A DNA stretch of 64,000 nt from an uncultured Selenomonadaceae bacterium (GTDB lineage: Bacteria > Bacillota > Negativicutes > Selenomonadales > Selenomonadaceae), in the NCBI GenBank assembly GCA_905234175.1, contig CAJOGX010000003.1, positions 1-64,000 of the forward strand. Reading direction: 5' to 3'. Below the pieces are notes generated by a model, which saw only the letters and a program-made list of their open reading frames with translations, did not search any database and was not told where the DNA came from. This document shows, in pieces, positions 19,048-29,500 of this stretch. Every line of letters starts with the position of its first letter. Position 1 is the stretch's first letter. The position numbers were made by a program, and so were the translations under genes.

Positions 19048-20949
19048 TTATTGGAAACCGAGCAGCCGTCCGACCTGATAAACCAGCAGCGCCGCCACCC
19101 ACGCAACCGCGCACGTGTACAGGAACGCGAACGCCATCCACTTCCAGCTCTGCGCTTCCTTTTTAATCGTGCCGAGCGCCGTGACGCAGGGCGAATAAAG
19201 CTGCGTGAAAACCATGAACGCCAGCGCCGACAGCGGCGTGAACGCCGTCGCCATTCCCGTCGTCATCAAAACATCTGCCGTGCCTTCGGCGTCGTCCGTG
19301 TCAACCGCCTCTTCGTCCGCGCCGTACAAAATTCCAATCGTCGAGACAACCGCTTCCTTCGCAAGCACGCCCGTCACAACCGCCGCGCCAGCTTCCCACG
19401 TGTCAAAGCCCTGCGGCGCAAAAATCGTCGCCGTCGCCGAGCCTATTCCCGCCAGATAGCTTTCGCTCATTTCGTCCGTCATTCCGTCCGAATTGAAACT
19501 GCTCAGGAACCAAATCGCTACCGACATCGCGAAAATTATCGTGCCCGCTTTAACCAGATAGCCCTTGCCTTTTTCCCACGTTTCCAGCAAAACCGTTTTG
19601 AGATCCGGCATTCTGTACGGCGGCAGTTCGAGCAGGAACGTCGATTCGCGCCCTTTGAACGCCGTTTCGCCCAAAACTTTCGCCATGATTATCGCCGTCG
19701 CCAGTCCGAGGAAGTACATCGCGAAAACGATATTCGCCACGTTGTCAGGGAAGAACATCGCCGCGAAAAGTGCGATTATCGGAACCTTCGCGCTGCACGT
19801 CAGGAACGGCGTGATTAAAATCGAAATCATTCTGTCTTTGTGCGTGTCCAAAGTCCGCGCGCCCATTATCGCCGGTACGCCGCAGCCGTAACCCATAATC
19901 AGCGGCATAATTCCTTTGCCCGTCAAGCCGACGCGCCTCATTATCGGATCCATTACGAACGCCACGCGCGCCATGTAGCCCGTCCCGTCAAGGAAGCTCA
20001 GGCACAGGAACAGCGTGAAAATCAGCGGCACGAAACTCAGCACGCTGCCGACGCCAACGATTATTCCGTCCGAAACCAGCGACTGCATCCAGTCCGCGAC
20101 GCCTGCCGCCGCCATTACCTCCGCCGCCCACGGCGCTACCGTTTCTTCAAAAAATGCGCCGAGCAAATCCGCCAGCGGCTGCCCGACCCACTCGAATGCG
20201 ATTTGGAACAGCAGGTAGAACATCGCCACCATTATCGGCAGCGCCAAAAATCCGTTCGCCAGATACGAATCCAGCTTTTCCGTCAGCCCCTTGTCCGCCA
20301 CGTTCAGCGTAACCGCCGCGTTCATGACTTTATCAATGAAATCGTACCGCGCCGTTATAATTTCTTCGTCAATTTTTTCCTGCGATTCGCCGCTGGCTTT
20401 TATCTGATTAATCCTGTCCAAATGCTCCTGAAAAATTTTGCTCGGCTGATAGTTCGCCATGCGCGTATTCGTGAAAACGTCGAGCAGAACTTTGACGCTC
20501 TTGTTATCGCGCCCGACCGTGCTCGTCACCGGCATTCCAAAAATTTCTTCGAGCTTGGACTCGTTGATTTTAATCCCGTGACGCTCCGCCTCGTCCATCA
20601 TGTTCAGATTCAGAATCAGCGGAATACCGTTTTCCATGAGCTGGACGGTCAGAAACAAATTCCGCGAAATGTTAGACGCGTCGATAATGTTTACAACGAT
20701 GTCGGGCTTGTTTTCGGCAAAGTAATCGCTGACGACCTGTTCCTCCTGCGAACGCGCGTTGATTGAGTACGTGCCAGGAAGGTCGACGACGGAAATTTTT
20801 CTGCCCTTGTACTCGATGAGCCCAACTTTTTTGTCGACGGTCACGCCAGGCCAGTTGCCGATTTTCTGGCGCGCGCCGGTCAGTTCGTTAAAAATCGTCG
20901 ACTTGCCGGTATTGGGGTTGCCGGTCAAGGCTACGGAAATTGCAGGCAT
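19048..20949 (-). CDS. feoB: ferrous iron transport protein B
   Basis: GNPNTGKSTIFNELTG, NWPGVTVDKKVG, DLPGTYS, GYGCGVPAIMGARTL; ATG 20949 preferred on SD. Confidence 0.95.
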   Translation of the reverse strand: MPAISVALTGNPNTGKSTIFNELTGARQKIGNWPGVTVDKKVGLIEYKGRKISVVDLPGTYSINARSQEEQVVSDYFAENKPDIVVNIIDASNISRNLFLTVQLMENGIPLILNLNMMDEAERHGIKINESKLEEIFGMPVTSTVGRDNKSVKVLLDVFTNTRMANYQPSKIFQEHLDRINQIKASGESQEKIDEEIITARYDFIDKVMNAAVTLNVADKGLTEKLDSYLANGFLALPIMVAMFYLLFQIAFEWVGQPLADLLGAFFEETVAPWAAEVMAAAGVADWMQSLVSDGIIVGVGSVLSFVPLIFTLFLCLSFLDGTGYMARVAFVMDPIMRRVGLTGKGIMPLIMGYGCGVPAIMGARTLDTHKDRMISILITPFLTCSAKVPIIALFAAMFFPDNVANIVFAMYFLGLATAIIMAKVLGETAFKGRESTFLLELPPYRMPDLKTVLLETWEKGKGYLVKAGTIIFAMSVAIWFLSSFNSDGMTDEMSESYLAGIGSATATIFAPQGFDTWEAGAAVVTGVLAKEAVVSTIGILYGADEEAVDTDDAEGTADVLMTTGMATAFTPLSALAFMVFTQLYSPCVTALGTIKKEAQSWKWMAFAFLYTCAVAWVAALLVYQVGRLLGFQ

Positions 20950-20960
20950 AATCTCACTCC

Positions 20961-21185
20961 TCACTTCAGCTGCGTAACTTGAATGCTTGCGGCGTCGTCC
21001 CTGCGCATTGCCAGATTGTACGAGCGCAGTCTAATCGCGATTGGGTCTCCGAGCGGTGCCGAGTTCAAAATTTCTACGCGCGTCCCTGGTATCAGCCCCA
21101 TTGTCATGAGCCGCTGTTTCAGCGCCGATTCGCCAAGCGCGTCGATTCGGACGACCATTCCTGGCTGTGTATCTTTCAGCGTCAT
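20961..21185 (-). CDS. feoA: ferrous iron transport protein A
   Basis: MTLKDTQPGMVVRIDALGESALKQRLMTMGLIPGTRVEILNSAPLGDPIAIRLRSYNLAMRRDDA; upstream of feoB. Confidence 0.9.
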   Translation of the reverse strand: MTLKDTQPGMVVRIDALGESALKQRLMTMGLIPGTRVEILNSAPLGDPIAIRLRSYNLAMRRDDAASIQVTQLK

Positions 21186-21229
21186 TTGCCTCAGTTCCTT
21201 TCCAAAAATGTTTATCAATCTTAATTGGA

Positions 21230-21258
21230 ATTATAAACTGTTTGAAAAACTTTATCAA
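21230..21258 (-). promoter_or_regulatory. sigma70-type promoter for the feo operon
   Basis: On minus strand TTGATA (21258-21253), 17-nt spacer, TATAAT (21235-21230). Confidence 0.75.
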
Positions 21259-21270
21259 GTAATTCTTTGC

Positions 21271-21317
21271 GCAAAAAAAAATTCCTGCCACATTTCTGCA
21301 GCGGGAAAAAAATTTTT
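21271..21317 (-). terminator. intrinsic terminator after the SbcC-like gene
   Basis: TTCCTGC...GCGGGAA stem flanked by A/T tracts on both sides. Confidence 0.65.
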
Positions 21318-21319
21318 AT

Positions 21320-23896
21320 TCAGCTGACGAATCTGGCGGTACTGCCGGTCTTAGTTTTGGTGACTTCGAGGCGGACGGGCACGCGGTTTTTCAGCGCGTC
21401 GACGTGGGAAATTATACCGACGAGGCGACCGCCTTCCTGCAAATCCATAAGCGCGCTCATCGCAATATCGAGCGTTTCGCTGTCGAGGGAGCCGAAGCCT
21501 TCGTCGATAAAAATCGTGTCGAGCTTGATACCGCCGGAAGTATTTTTGACAACCGCCGCCAGCCCCAGCGCAAGGCTGAGCGACGCCAGAAAAGATTCGC
21601 CGCCGGAAAGGGTTTCGACAGCGCGGGCGGTGCCGTTGTAGGCGTCGAGAATTTCAAGGTTGAGCCCTTCGAGTTTGCGGCGCGTCATGGCATTTTTTTC
21701 GCCGCGAAATCTGTAGCGGCCGCCGCTCATTCTGTCCAGGCGCTCGTTGGCTTCGGAAATCACGTCGGAGAAAATTGCGTCGAGGTAGTAGCGCTGGAAG
21801 TCGAGTTTGGATCTGGCGCCGTTCGCGACTTCGGAGAGCCGGTTCCAGATTTGAAAATTTTTCTCGGCGGCGGAAAGTTCGGCGTTGAGTTTGACGAGTC
21901 TGGCAGAAATTTCATTGAGGCGGCGGAGATTATTTTCGAGCGTGGCGGTTTCGGCGACAGATTTGTTATAGGCGTCCTGCGCGAAATTTTTCTGAGCGTT
22001 CAGGGCGGGAAGGTCGGGCTTGACTTTACCTTCGACGGCAGAGGCGGCGTCGGTGAGAATTTTTTCGGCGGCCTGAACTTTACCGGCGGCGGCGGCGTTC
22101 CTGTTGCTCAGCGTCTGGAAATTTTTCTGGGCGGCGTTCCAGCTGGCGTCGAGATTTTTTTTGAGCGACAGTTTAGCGCTGAGGTCGGCGGCAACTTTCT
22201 GCGGATTGTCGAGGTACTGCGGGAGAATCTGGCTGGCGGTTGCCGTGACGATACCGCGAAGATTTTCAGCGGCGGCGGTTTTGAGCTGCAAATCTTTTTC
22301 GGCGGCGCTTGCGTTATCGGTTACCTGCGCAGTGAGTTCCTGCCCGCGCGTCAGCCTTTTGCGGCAGTCCTGCAAATCGTCCGCGCGTTTTTTAGCGGCG
22401 TCAAAAATTTTTTTAGCGGCGTCAAGTTCAGGAACGTCGTCGAATTTTTTAAGATTTTCGCGTTGGGATTCGAGATTCGCGCTGGTTTTGGCGAAGGAAT
22501 TGCTGGCGGCGGTGAAATCCTGCTCGGCGTTTTCAATTTCTTCGTCGGCAGGGATATTTTCCTCGGTGAAGGCGGGCGATGGGTGATGGATTGAGCCGCA
22601 AACGGGGCAGGGTTCGCCGTCTTTGAGAGTTTGCGCCAGTTTGGCGGCGATACAAAGTTTCTGCAGAGCCTGCAGGCTTTCGAGTTTAATTTTCGCGGCT
22701 TTAAAAATTTTCTGAGCCAGCGCCAAATCCTTTTCGAGCCGCGCGATTTTATCAAGACAATCCTGGCGCGCCTGCGAATCTTTCAGTTTCTGAGCAGCGG
22801 CAACAAAATCGGCGTCAGCGCCGCGCAGATTTTCTTCCTTGCGCTTCAAATCGTCGAGGCGTTTTTCGTAATTTTTAACGTCGGCTTTAAGGCGGTTCAA
22901 AGTTTCCTGCGCACTGCGTTCACTTTTTTCGGCGGCGGCGAGCTTATTTTTCTTGAGGTCTAGTTCAGCGAGGGCGTCGCGGATTTTCTGAATGTCCGCA
23001 ATTTCGAGTTCAAGGGCGCGGCGGGCGGATTCCTCAGCGTTGCGGGCGTCGTACTCGGTTTTGGCGGCGGCGAAGTCAGCGGAAATTTTTTCAAGTTCGA
23101 GTTTAGCGGCGCGCAGATTATTTTGAGCGGTCGCGCAGGCGTCGAACTGCTCGGCGAGGCGTTCACCGGCGGCTAAATTTTTAACGGCGCTGTTCAAATC
23201 TGTCTCACGCCGAGCGAGAATTTTTTTAGCGGCGGCGAGATTTTCAGCCAGAATTTCAGCATCGAGGCTGCCGAGTTCGCGGGCGCTGTCAGCCAAAATT
23301 TTCTGCTGCGTAGAAAGTTCGTCGCAAATTTTCCTGGCGGCGCCTGCCTTATCCTTGAGCCGGCTTTCAATCAGCGCGTAGAAATCTGCGTCGAAAATTG
23401 TACTGAGCACGTCGCCGCGTTCGCGCGCATTCGCCGTGAGAAATTTCCTGAAGTTGCCCTGCGGAAGTACGACAACCTGACGAAACTGCTTAATCTCGAA
23501 GCCGAGAATATCCTTAACACGGTCGTCGACTTCGGCGTAGCTGGCGGTCAGAAGTTTGCCGTTCAGAAAAAGTTCGGCGCCGCGTTTAGTTTTAGCGTCG
23601 AGGGCTGGGCGGCGTCGGACTGTGTAAAATTTGTCGTCGATTGCAAATTCAAACTCGACTTCGGTCACGGCGCTGGGAGCGGCCTGCGTCGCGCGGAGCA
23701 TTTTATCGCTGCGTTCGCCGCCGGAGCTGTCGCCGTAGAGCGCGTAGCAAATCGCGTCAAGAATCGAAGTTTTACCGGCGCCGGTTTCCCCGTGAATCAG
23801 AAAAAAATTTTCGCCGGAAAGTCCCGCGTCGAAGTCCAGCGCAACGGTTTTTGCGTAGGGACCGAATGCCGTCATTTTCAGTTTAACTGGTCGCAA
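21320..23896 (-). CDS. sbcC: SbcC-like SMC-family exonuclease ATPase subunit
   Basis: N-terminus RPVKLKMTAFGPYAKTVALDF, Walker A IHGETGAGKTSILDAICYALYG, coiled coil with CPVCGS zinc hook, C-terminal LSGGESFLASLSLALGLA. TTG 23896 follows AGGAGG; the 24049 start would run into rpmB. Confidence 0.88.
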   Translation of the reverse strand: MRPVKLKMTAFGPYAKTVALDFDAGLSGENFFLIHGETGAGKTSILDAICYALYGDSSGGERSDKMLRATQAAPSAVTEVEFEFAIDDKFYTVRRRPALDAKTKRGAELFLNGKLLTASYAEVDDRVKDILGFEIKQFRQVVVLPQGNFRKFLTANARERGDVLSTIFDADFYALIESRLKDKAGAARKICDELSTQQKILADSARELGSLDAEILAENLAAAKKILARRETDLNSAVKNLAAGERLAEQFDACATAQNNLRAAKLELEKISADFAAAKTEYDARNAEESARRALELEIADIQKIRDALAELDLKKNKLAAAEKSERSAQETLNRLKADVKNYEKRLDDLKRKEENLRGADADFVAAAQKLKDSQARQDCLDKIARLEKDLALAQKIFKAAKIKLESLQALQKLCIAAKLAQTLKDGEPCPVCGSIHHPSPAFTEENIPADEEIENAEQDFTAASNSFAKTSANLESQRENLKKFDDVPELDAAKKIFDAAKKRADDLQDCRKRLTRGQELTAQVTDNASAAEKDLQLKTAAAENLRGIVTATASQILPQYLDNPQKVAADLSAKLSLKKNLDASWNAAQKNFQTLSNRNAAAAGKVQAAEKILTDAASAVEGKVKPDLPALNAQKNFAQDAYNKSVAETATLENNLRRLNEISARLVKLNAELSAAEKNFQIWNRLSEVANGARSKLDFQRYYLDAIFSDVISEANERLDRMSGGRYRFRGEKNAMTRRKLEGLNLEILDAYNGTARAVETLSGGESFLASLSLALGLAAVVKNTSGGIKLDTIFIDEGFGSLDSETLDIAMSALMDLQEGGRLVGIISHVDALKNRVPVRLEVTKTKTGSTARFVS

Positions 23897-23921
23897 AATT
23901 ATTCCTCCTGTAAAAAAAAAT

Positions 23922-23950
23922 TTGCAAATTGAAAAATCCTGTGCTATACT
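23922..23950 (+). promoter_or_regulatory. sigma70-type promoter for rpmB
   Basis: TTGCAA (23922-23927), 17-nt spacer, TATACT (23945-23950). Confidence 0.7.
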
Positions 23951-23983
23951 GTTGAAGTTGTTTTTTGAAGGGAGTGAAATTTC

Positions 23984-24175
23984 ATGTCCGCTTATTGCGA
24001 GATTTGCCATAAAGGTACGATGTCGGGAATGAACGTTAGCCATTCGCATTTGAAGACGAAGCGCAAGTGGAAGCCGAATATTCAGCGCGTGCGTGCGATT
24101 GTCGACGGCGAAATCAAGCGCGTCAACGTCTGCACTCGCTGCCTCCGCTCAGGAAAAGTCAATCGTGCGATTTGA
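23984..24175 (+). CDS. rpmB: 50S ribosomal protein L28
   Basis: MSAYCEICHKGTMSGMNVSHSHLKTKRKWKPNIQRVRA, CTRCLRSGKV. Confidence 0.96.
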   Translation: MSAYCEICHKGTMSGMNVSHSHLKTKRKWKPNIQRVRAIVDGEIKRVNVCTRCLRSGKVNRAI

Positions 24176-24200
24176 ATCAGCGTCGTTCCCGAAAAAAAAT

Positions 24201-24237
24201 TCCTCGGTCACAAAGCGTGGCTGAGGATTTTTTGTTT
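24201..24237 (+). terminator. intrinsic terminator after rpmB
   Basis: TCCTCGGTCAC...GTGGCTGAGGA hairpin followed by a T-rich tract. Confidence 0.75.
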
Positions 24238-25832
24238 TAATGCAAATTTATGCGCGCCTCGAACATGCGGTTCCAGGGAAATTCGACGTGCAGTCTCGTA
24301 ATGATACCGACTTCCGGCAGATTTTTGTGCAGGAAATCAATCATCAGCTGGCTGCTCCAATCCGCCGCCGAATATTTTTTACGGTCGAGCGACTCATAAA
24401 AGCCGTCGCCTTTGAGCCAGTTCAGCCGCGTCGCAACCGCCTGCCGAATGTTGGACTGATACGCCCAGTCGTCAAGGTAGCGCGTCAAAAGAAGACGGCG
24501 CCGGTCTCTGTCGGAAGTTTTGAGCGCCAGAATCCCTTCGCTGAGCGCAAAGCCGGTCGAGTTCGTGGCGGTATTCCAGCCGGCGTAGGCGTGAAGTTTG
24601 AAAAGCAGGTCGCGATTTTTCAGCTGTTCCATGAGCGCATTATCAGCGCCGTTCGTGTAGGCAACGTCCGCAACCGCAACTTTCAGCCCGTAGTTCACGT
24701 AACTTTCCACGAGATTGGCGAAAATGTCAGTGCCGGCGCGCGGGCGCGTGGTATTGGTTGGCTGATTCGCCTCGCGCGTACTTCCCTCAAGATTCGTGTT
24801 CACCGCCAGCACGAAATTCGCAGCGTCGGCAAATTCGACACGCCTGGCGCCAACCGCCAGCAGTTCCGCGTTAATCGAAGTGTCCAGCGACTCGTCGGAA
24901 TAAGTTGGAATTGTCTCGCCGCCGGTGCCGGAATTATACTCGACGAAAACCAGCGGCACGATTTGCGTGTAGTCGTTGATAGCGCGCGTGAGCAGCATTA
25001 GCCCAATTTCGTCGATACCGGCGAGCGTCAGATATTTACTTTTGTCGATACCGGCGCCGTAAGCCGCCAGCTTCCTGCCTTCCATGTGCGTCTGAGAAAA
25101 AGGCGCGTTGTCGTCGCGTCCCAGCAGGAGGCAGGTGAAAACATTTTCCTTGGCAAGGTCGATTAACTTTTCGTTCGCCGCAAAATTTTTTTCGCGCCGC
25201 CTGCTCCAGTCATCGAAGGCACGCGCAGGAATCAGTTTCCGCAGAAAATTAATTTCCTTCGTTTCGCGCTGCGTCAGACCTTCCAGCTCGAATTTATCCC
25301 TGAGCGCGGTGTAGCGAAAAATATTGGCGCCGTAGTTGCGGTAATAATCGGGCTCGCCGTAGCCGGACGCGATGCCAGTGCGCGGCGTGCGCATAACCGA
25401 GCTGAAAACGTAGAGCGGAAGTTTCTTATGACGGGCGCGAAATTCCTTAAAAAGTTCCGCGCGCTCAAGAATAATCTGCCTGTCGTAGTTGTGCTTGCGC
25501 GAGGCGACGAGGCTGCCGTAGAGCAGGGCGTCAGACGAAACTACCGCCGCGCGAACGTCGCTTTTAACGTTCCTTTCCAGCCATTCCCAGAGCCGGTCGG
25601 GGTTGCCGAGGTCGTCGCGGCTGCCAAGAATTTCCTTCGGCGGCACGATAATTTTGTAGCCCGCCTTCTCAACGACAGCAACGGTCTGCTCGTCGGAAAT
25701 CGGGCGGTTGTCATGCGGAATGTATAGAATTTTTTCCGACGAAGTCTTTTTTTTAGCTTCGGCGTCGGGCGCCGCTGTCAAAAATAAAATCAGGCTCAGC
25801 GCGACGCCCAGAATTTTCAACGCCTTCTTCAA
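24237..25832 (-). CDS. DUF4127 family protein with signal peptide
   Basis: KILYIPHDNRPISDEQTVAVVEKAGYKIIVPP..LGNPDRLWEWL..DALLYGSLVASRKH; TTG 25832 after AGGAGG chosen over 25886. Confidence 0.85.
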   Translation of the reverse strand: MKKALKILGVALSLILFLTAAPDAEAKKKTSSEKILYIPHDNRPISDEQTVAVVEKAGYKIIVPPKEILGSRDDLGNPDRLWEWLERNVKSDVRAAVVSSDALLYGSLVASRKHNYDRQIILERAELFKEFRARHKKLPLYVFSSVMRTPRTGIASGYGEPDYYRNYGANIFRYTALRDKFELEGLTQRETKEINFLRKLIPARAFDDWSRRREKNFAANEKLIDLAKENVFTCLLLGRDDNAPFSQTHMEGRKLAAYGAGIDKSKYLTLAGIDEIGLMLLTRAINDYTQIVPLVFVEYNSGTGGETIPTYSDESLDTSINAELLAVGARRVEFADAANFVLAVNTNLEGSTREANQPTNTTRPRAGTDIFANLVESYVNYGLKVAVADVAYTNGADNALMEQLKNRDLLFKLHAYAGWNTATNSTGFALSEGILALKTSDRDRRRLLLTRYLDDWAYQSNIRQAVATRLNWLKGDGFYESLDRKKYSAADWSSQLMIDFLHKNLPEVGIITRLHVEFPWNRMFEARINLH

Positions 25833-25849
25833 AAATATTCCTCCTGCCA

Positions 25850-26530
25850 CTAATGCGTTTTCCTCGCCGCGCGCACGTCGCCCCACAAATCCCGCGCCTT
25901 ATCGTAAACCCTCGGCTCGCGGTTTCGCAAATCCTGGTCGCTGATAATTCGCGAAAGGTACTGCGTGCACTTGTCGAACAGCCCCAGCCGGTAGTAAATC
26001 GCGCCGATGACGTATAAAACGTTGCCGTCGCTCATTCCGTCGACGGGGTATCGCTCCACGCTCAGCGAACGGTCATAAAATTCCGCCGCCTTGAGCATGT
26101 ATTCCTCCTCCTTTTTGTGGTCTTCGTTAAAGCGGTACATCCACGCCAGATTTAAATTCAGCGTTGCGCGCTTGCACGGCGAACCGTTAATCAAATCCTG
26201 GTACGCAAGCGCCAGCTGATACGAGGCAACGGCGTCTGGGAAAGTTCGCGTTTCGGAAAATTCTATGTCGAAGTGCCTGCGTTGAAGGAAATCCCAAATC
26301 GCCGCGCGCTGCTTTTTGGGCAGTACCGACGTGAAAGTTTTTTCGTCCGCTGCGAAGCCGCAGTTTTCGCAAATCCAAATTTTGTAATAGTACGGATTGA
26401 AATTTTTATAGTGTACGCATAAATCTTCGTCGCGCTTTTCGACGACCAGCCGCGAACGTGTTTTGACCACGCGCGTAATTTCGTAGCAGATCGGGCACAT
26501 TTTTTCCACCACGAAAGTATAATCGACCAT
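25850..26530 (-). CDS. DUF2225 domain protein
   Basis: CPICYEITRVVKTRSRLVVEKRDEDLCVHYKNFNPYYYKIWICENCGFAADEKTF; TPR-like tail. Confidence 0.85.
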   Translation of the reverse strand: MVDYTFVVEKMCPICYEITRVVKTRSRLVVEKRDEDLCVHYKNFNPYYYKIWICENCGFAADEKTFTSVLPKKQRAAIWDFLQRRHFDIEFSETRTFPDAVASYQLALAYQDLINGSPCKRATLNLNLAWMYRFNEDHKKEEEYMLKAAEFYDRSLSVERYPVDGMSDGNVLYVIGAIYYRLGLFDKCTQYLSRIISDQDLRNREPRVYDKARDLWGDVRAARKTH

Positions 26531-26549
26531 TCCCAGGACTCCCTTGATT

Positions 26550-29500
26550 TTACCGCAGATACTTATTGCAAAGCGCCTTCAATTTGCCAGCCTCGGCCTC
26601 AAGCTGATAATCTGGCTTCAGGCGCCAGCCCCAGTTCGTACCGACGGTGCCAGGCGTATTCATTCTGGCGCGGCTGTCGAGTTTCAAAACGTCCTGCATG
26701 GGAATAATCGCGAATCTGGAATCTGAGGCGTAGGCAAACTCGATAAGTTTTTGGCAAACGTCGTCGGGGCGGCGGGCGTCAGCGCCAAGGAGCGCGGCAA
26801 TCGTCGGCTTGCTGAGGTTGTCCACGTCTTCCATGAACCAGCCAACCGCCGTGTTGTTGTCGTGCGTGCCGGTATAAGCCACGCTGTTTTCCGGCGCCAC
26901 AAAGCCAATGCGCCCGTCCTCGTTGAAGTGCAACTCGAACTGCAGAATTTTCATGCCAGGGAACCCGCAATCCTGCCGGAGCTGTTCGACTTCGTTGGTG
27001 ATAAAGCCCAAATCCTCCGCCACAATCTGCGCGTCGCCAATTTCCTTTTTAATCTCGTCGAAAAACGGCTTGCCTGGCCCCTTAATCCATTTACCGTTGA
27101 CAGCATTTTCCGCGTCGCCGTCAACTTCCCAGTACGCCTCAAAGCCTCGGAAATGGTCAATGCGCACAATGTCAAACTGCTCGAAAAGCCGCTTGAACCG
27201 CAACTTCCACCACGAATATTTTTGCGCCTTCATTTCGTCCCAGTCGTACTGCGGATTCCCCCAGAGCTGTCCGGTCGGGCTGAAATAATCCGGCGGCACG
27301 CCCGCAACTTTTTTCGGCAGACCTTCCTCGTCCAGCTTGAACAGTTTCTGATTTGCCCACGCGTCCGCGCTGTCCGCCGAAACGAATATCGGCATATCGC
27401 CAAGAATCTGCACGCCGCGTTCCCGTGCGTAGCTGTGCACTTTCTGCCACTGCGTTTCAAAAATGTACTGCTCGAACTCCACGCAGAAAATTTCGTCCGC
27501 CATCTTTTTCCTGAGCGACGCCAGCGTCCGCTTATCGCGCTGCTTAATTTTCGCGTCCCACTCAATCCAGTAGCCGTCGTTATTTTTCCGCTTGAGCGCC
27601 GCGAACAACGCGTAATCTTCCAGCCAGTAAAATTCTTTCGCGCGGAACTTTTCAAAGTCAGCCTTCAAATTTTCGTCCGCCGCCAGCCGCGCCCTGAAGT
27701 TTTTGAACGCAGCTTTCAGCGCCGCCAGTTTCATCGGTATCACGCGCGTGAAATCTACTCTCGCCGCGTTGCTCAGCTCTTTCGGGATTTTTATATCCGC
27801 CTCCGTCAGCAGACCCCGCGCAATTAAATCGTCCAGCGAAATCAGCATTGGGTTGCCCGCGAACGCCGACGGCGACTGGTACGGCGAATCTCCGAAGCCC
27901 ACGGGATTAACCGGCAGCATTTGCCAAATCGTCTGCCCCGCCGCCTTCAGGTAGTCTATGAACTCGAACGCCTCGCGCCCAAAGTCGCCAATCCCATACT
28001 TCGACGGCAGACTCGTCGGGTGCAGTAAAATTCCCGCGCGCCGGTCGTAATTTTTCTTCGGCGGCAGGTGGTGCAGTAAAACCCCCTGCAGCGGCTCCAG
28101 CTTGAAATTCACCCGCCCGCGCGTTACAGGATAATGGTGGCGCTGATTTTTCTCGTCGAACGCGTCCACGAAAACGCCGTTGGCAAAGTCGCTCACGTCA
28201 AAGGAAACTTCCCGCGCCTCGTACCGCGAACGATTGAACGCCGCAAGGAATATATCATTTTTCGCGTCGTGGTCGAAAATATCCCGCCCGTTGCGAATAA
28301 CCCGCGCATAAGCAAAAATGTCGTCGTACGAAGGCAGCGGCAGAAATTCGCCCGTCTGCAAAACCAGATTTTCATTCCGAATCGCGATATATTTTTTGTA
28401 CGTCTCAAAAAGTTCCTTATCGCCGCCGCCCCACGGATACGGCCGCCGATTAGTCGGGTCTTTGAAACCCTGCATTCCGAGTTCGTCGCCGTAATAAATG
28501 CACGGCACGCCTGGATAAGTCATCTGCCAGAGCGCCGCCATTTTCAAACGCGCCTTGCCGAGCTTTTCGCCTTCAGCGTCGAGCCGGAACCGCGCCTGCT
28601 CAATCGCCGGCATTCTGTCATAGTACGGCGCCTCTCCGAAAACCGTCACCGGTCTCATTATGTCGTGACTCGACAGCAGATTCATCATCGCGTAGAAATT
28701 TTCCTTCGGATAATTTTCGCGCAGGCTTTCCATTCGCCGCATGCAGAGCCTGCCGTCGATTTTCCCCAGAATGAAATCGAACAAATGCGTGCGCCACGGA
28801 TAATTCATCGCCGAATCCATTTCGTAGCCGCAAAGGTACTGCCGCTGGACGCCGTAAGCAACCTTATTCGACGCGTCTTCCCAGACCTCGCCAATCATTA
28901 CGGCTTCGGGATTTGTTTTCTTGAGCTCAGCGAAAAACAGCTGCGAAAATTCCGCCGGAAGTTCGTCAATCACGTCGAGCCGCCAGCCCATAATTCCTTC
29001 GCGCATCCAGTGGTGCAAAACGCTGTCGCTGTCCCGAATGATAAAATCCATATACGACGGCGTAGTTTCGCGGACGTTCGGGAGCGTCGGGAAATTCCAC
29101 CAGCTTTCGTAGTCGGTCGGATAATTTCTGAAACTGTACCACTCGTAGAACGGGGACGATTTGGACTGGTACGCGCCAATAGAATTGTAGGCGCCGTTGC
29201 GGTTGAAATAAATGCTATTGGAGCCGGTGTGGCTGAAAACGCCGTCGATAATGACGCTGATACCTTTTTCGCGCGCCGCGTCAATCAGGTGGCGGAACTC
29301 TTCGTTTGTGCCGAGAATCGGGTCAACCTTGTGATAGTTGCCGGTATCATAGTGGTGGTTGCTCTCGGACTCGAAGACGGGATTGAAATAAATCACGGAA
29401 ATGCCAAGTTCGCGCAGGTAATCGAGCTTGCTCTCGACGCCGCGAAAGTTCCCGCCGTAAAAATCGTACGCAACAATTTCGTTGGTGTCAACGTCCTTGT

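Noticed and set aside
18787-20766. 343-aa and 308-aa plus-strand Arg-rich ORFs opposite feoB
   Set aside because: Highly basic low-complexity translations of the antisense strand
21186-21258. Fur box upstream of feoA
   Set aside because: AT-rich with TTGATAAA-like pieces, but no convincing 19-bp dyad by eye; needs a matrix search
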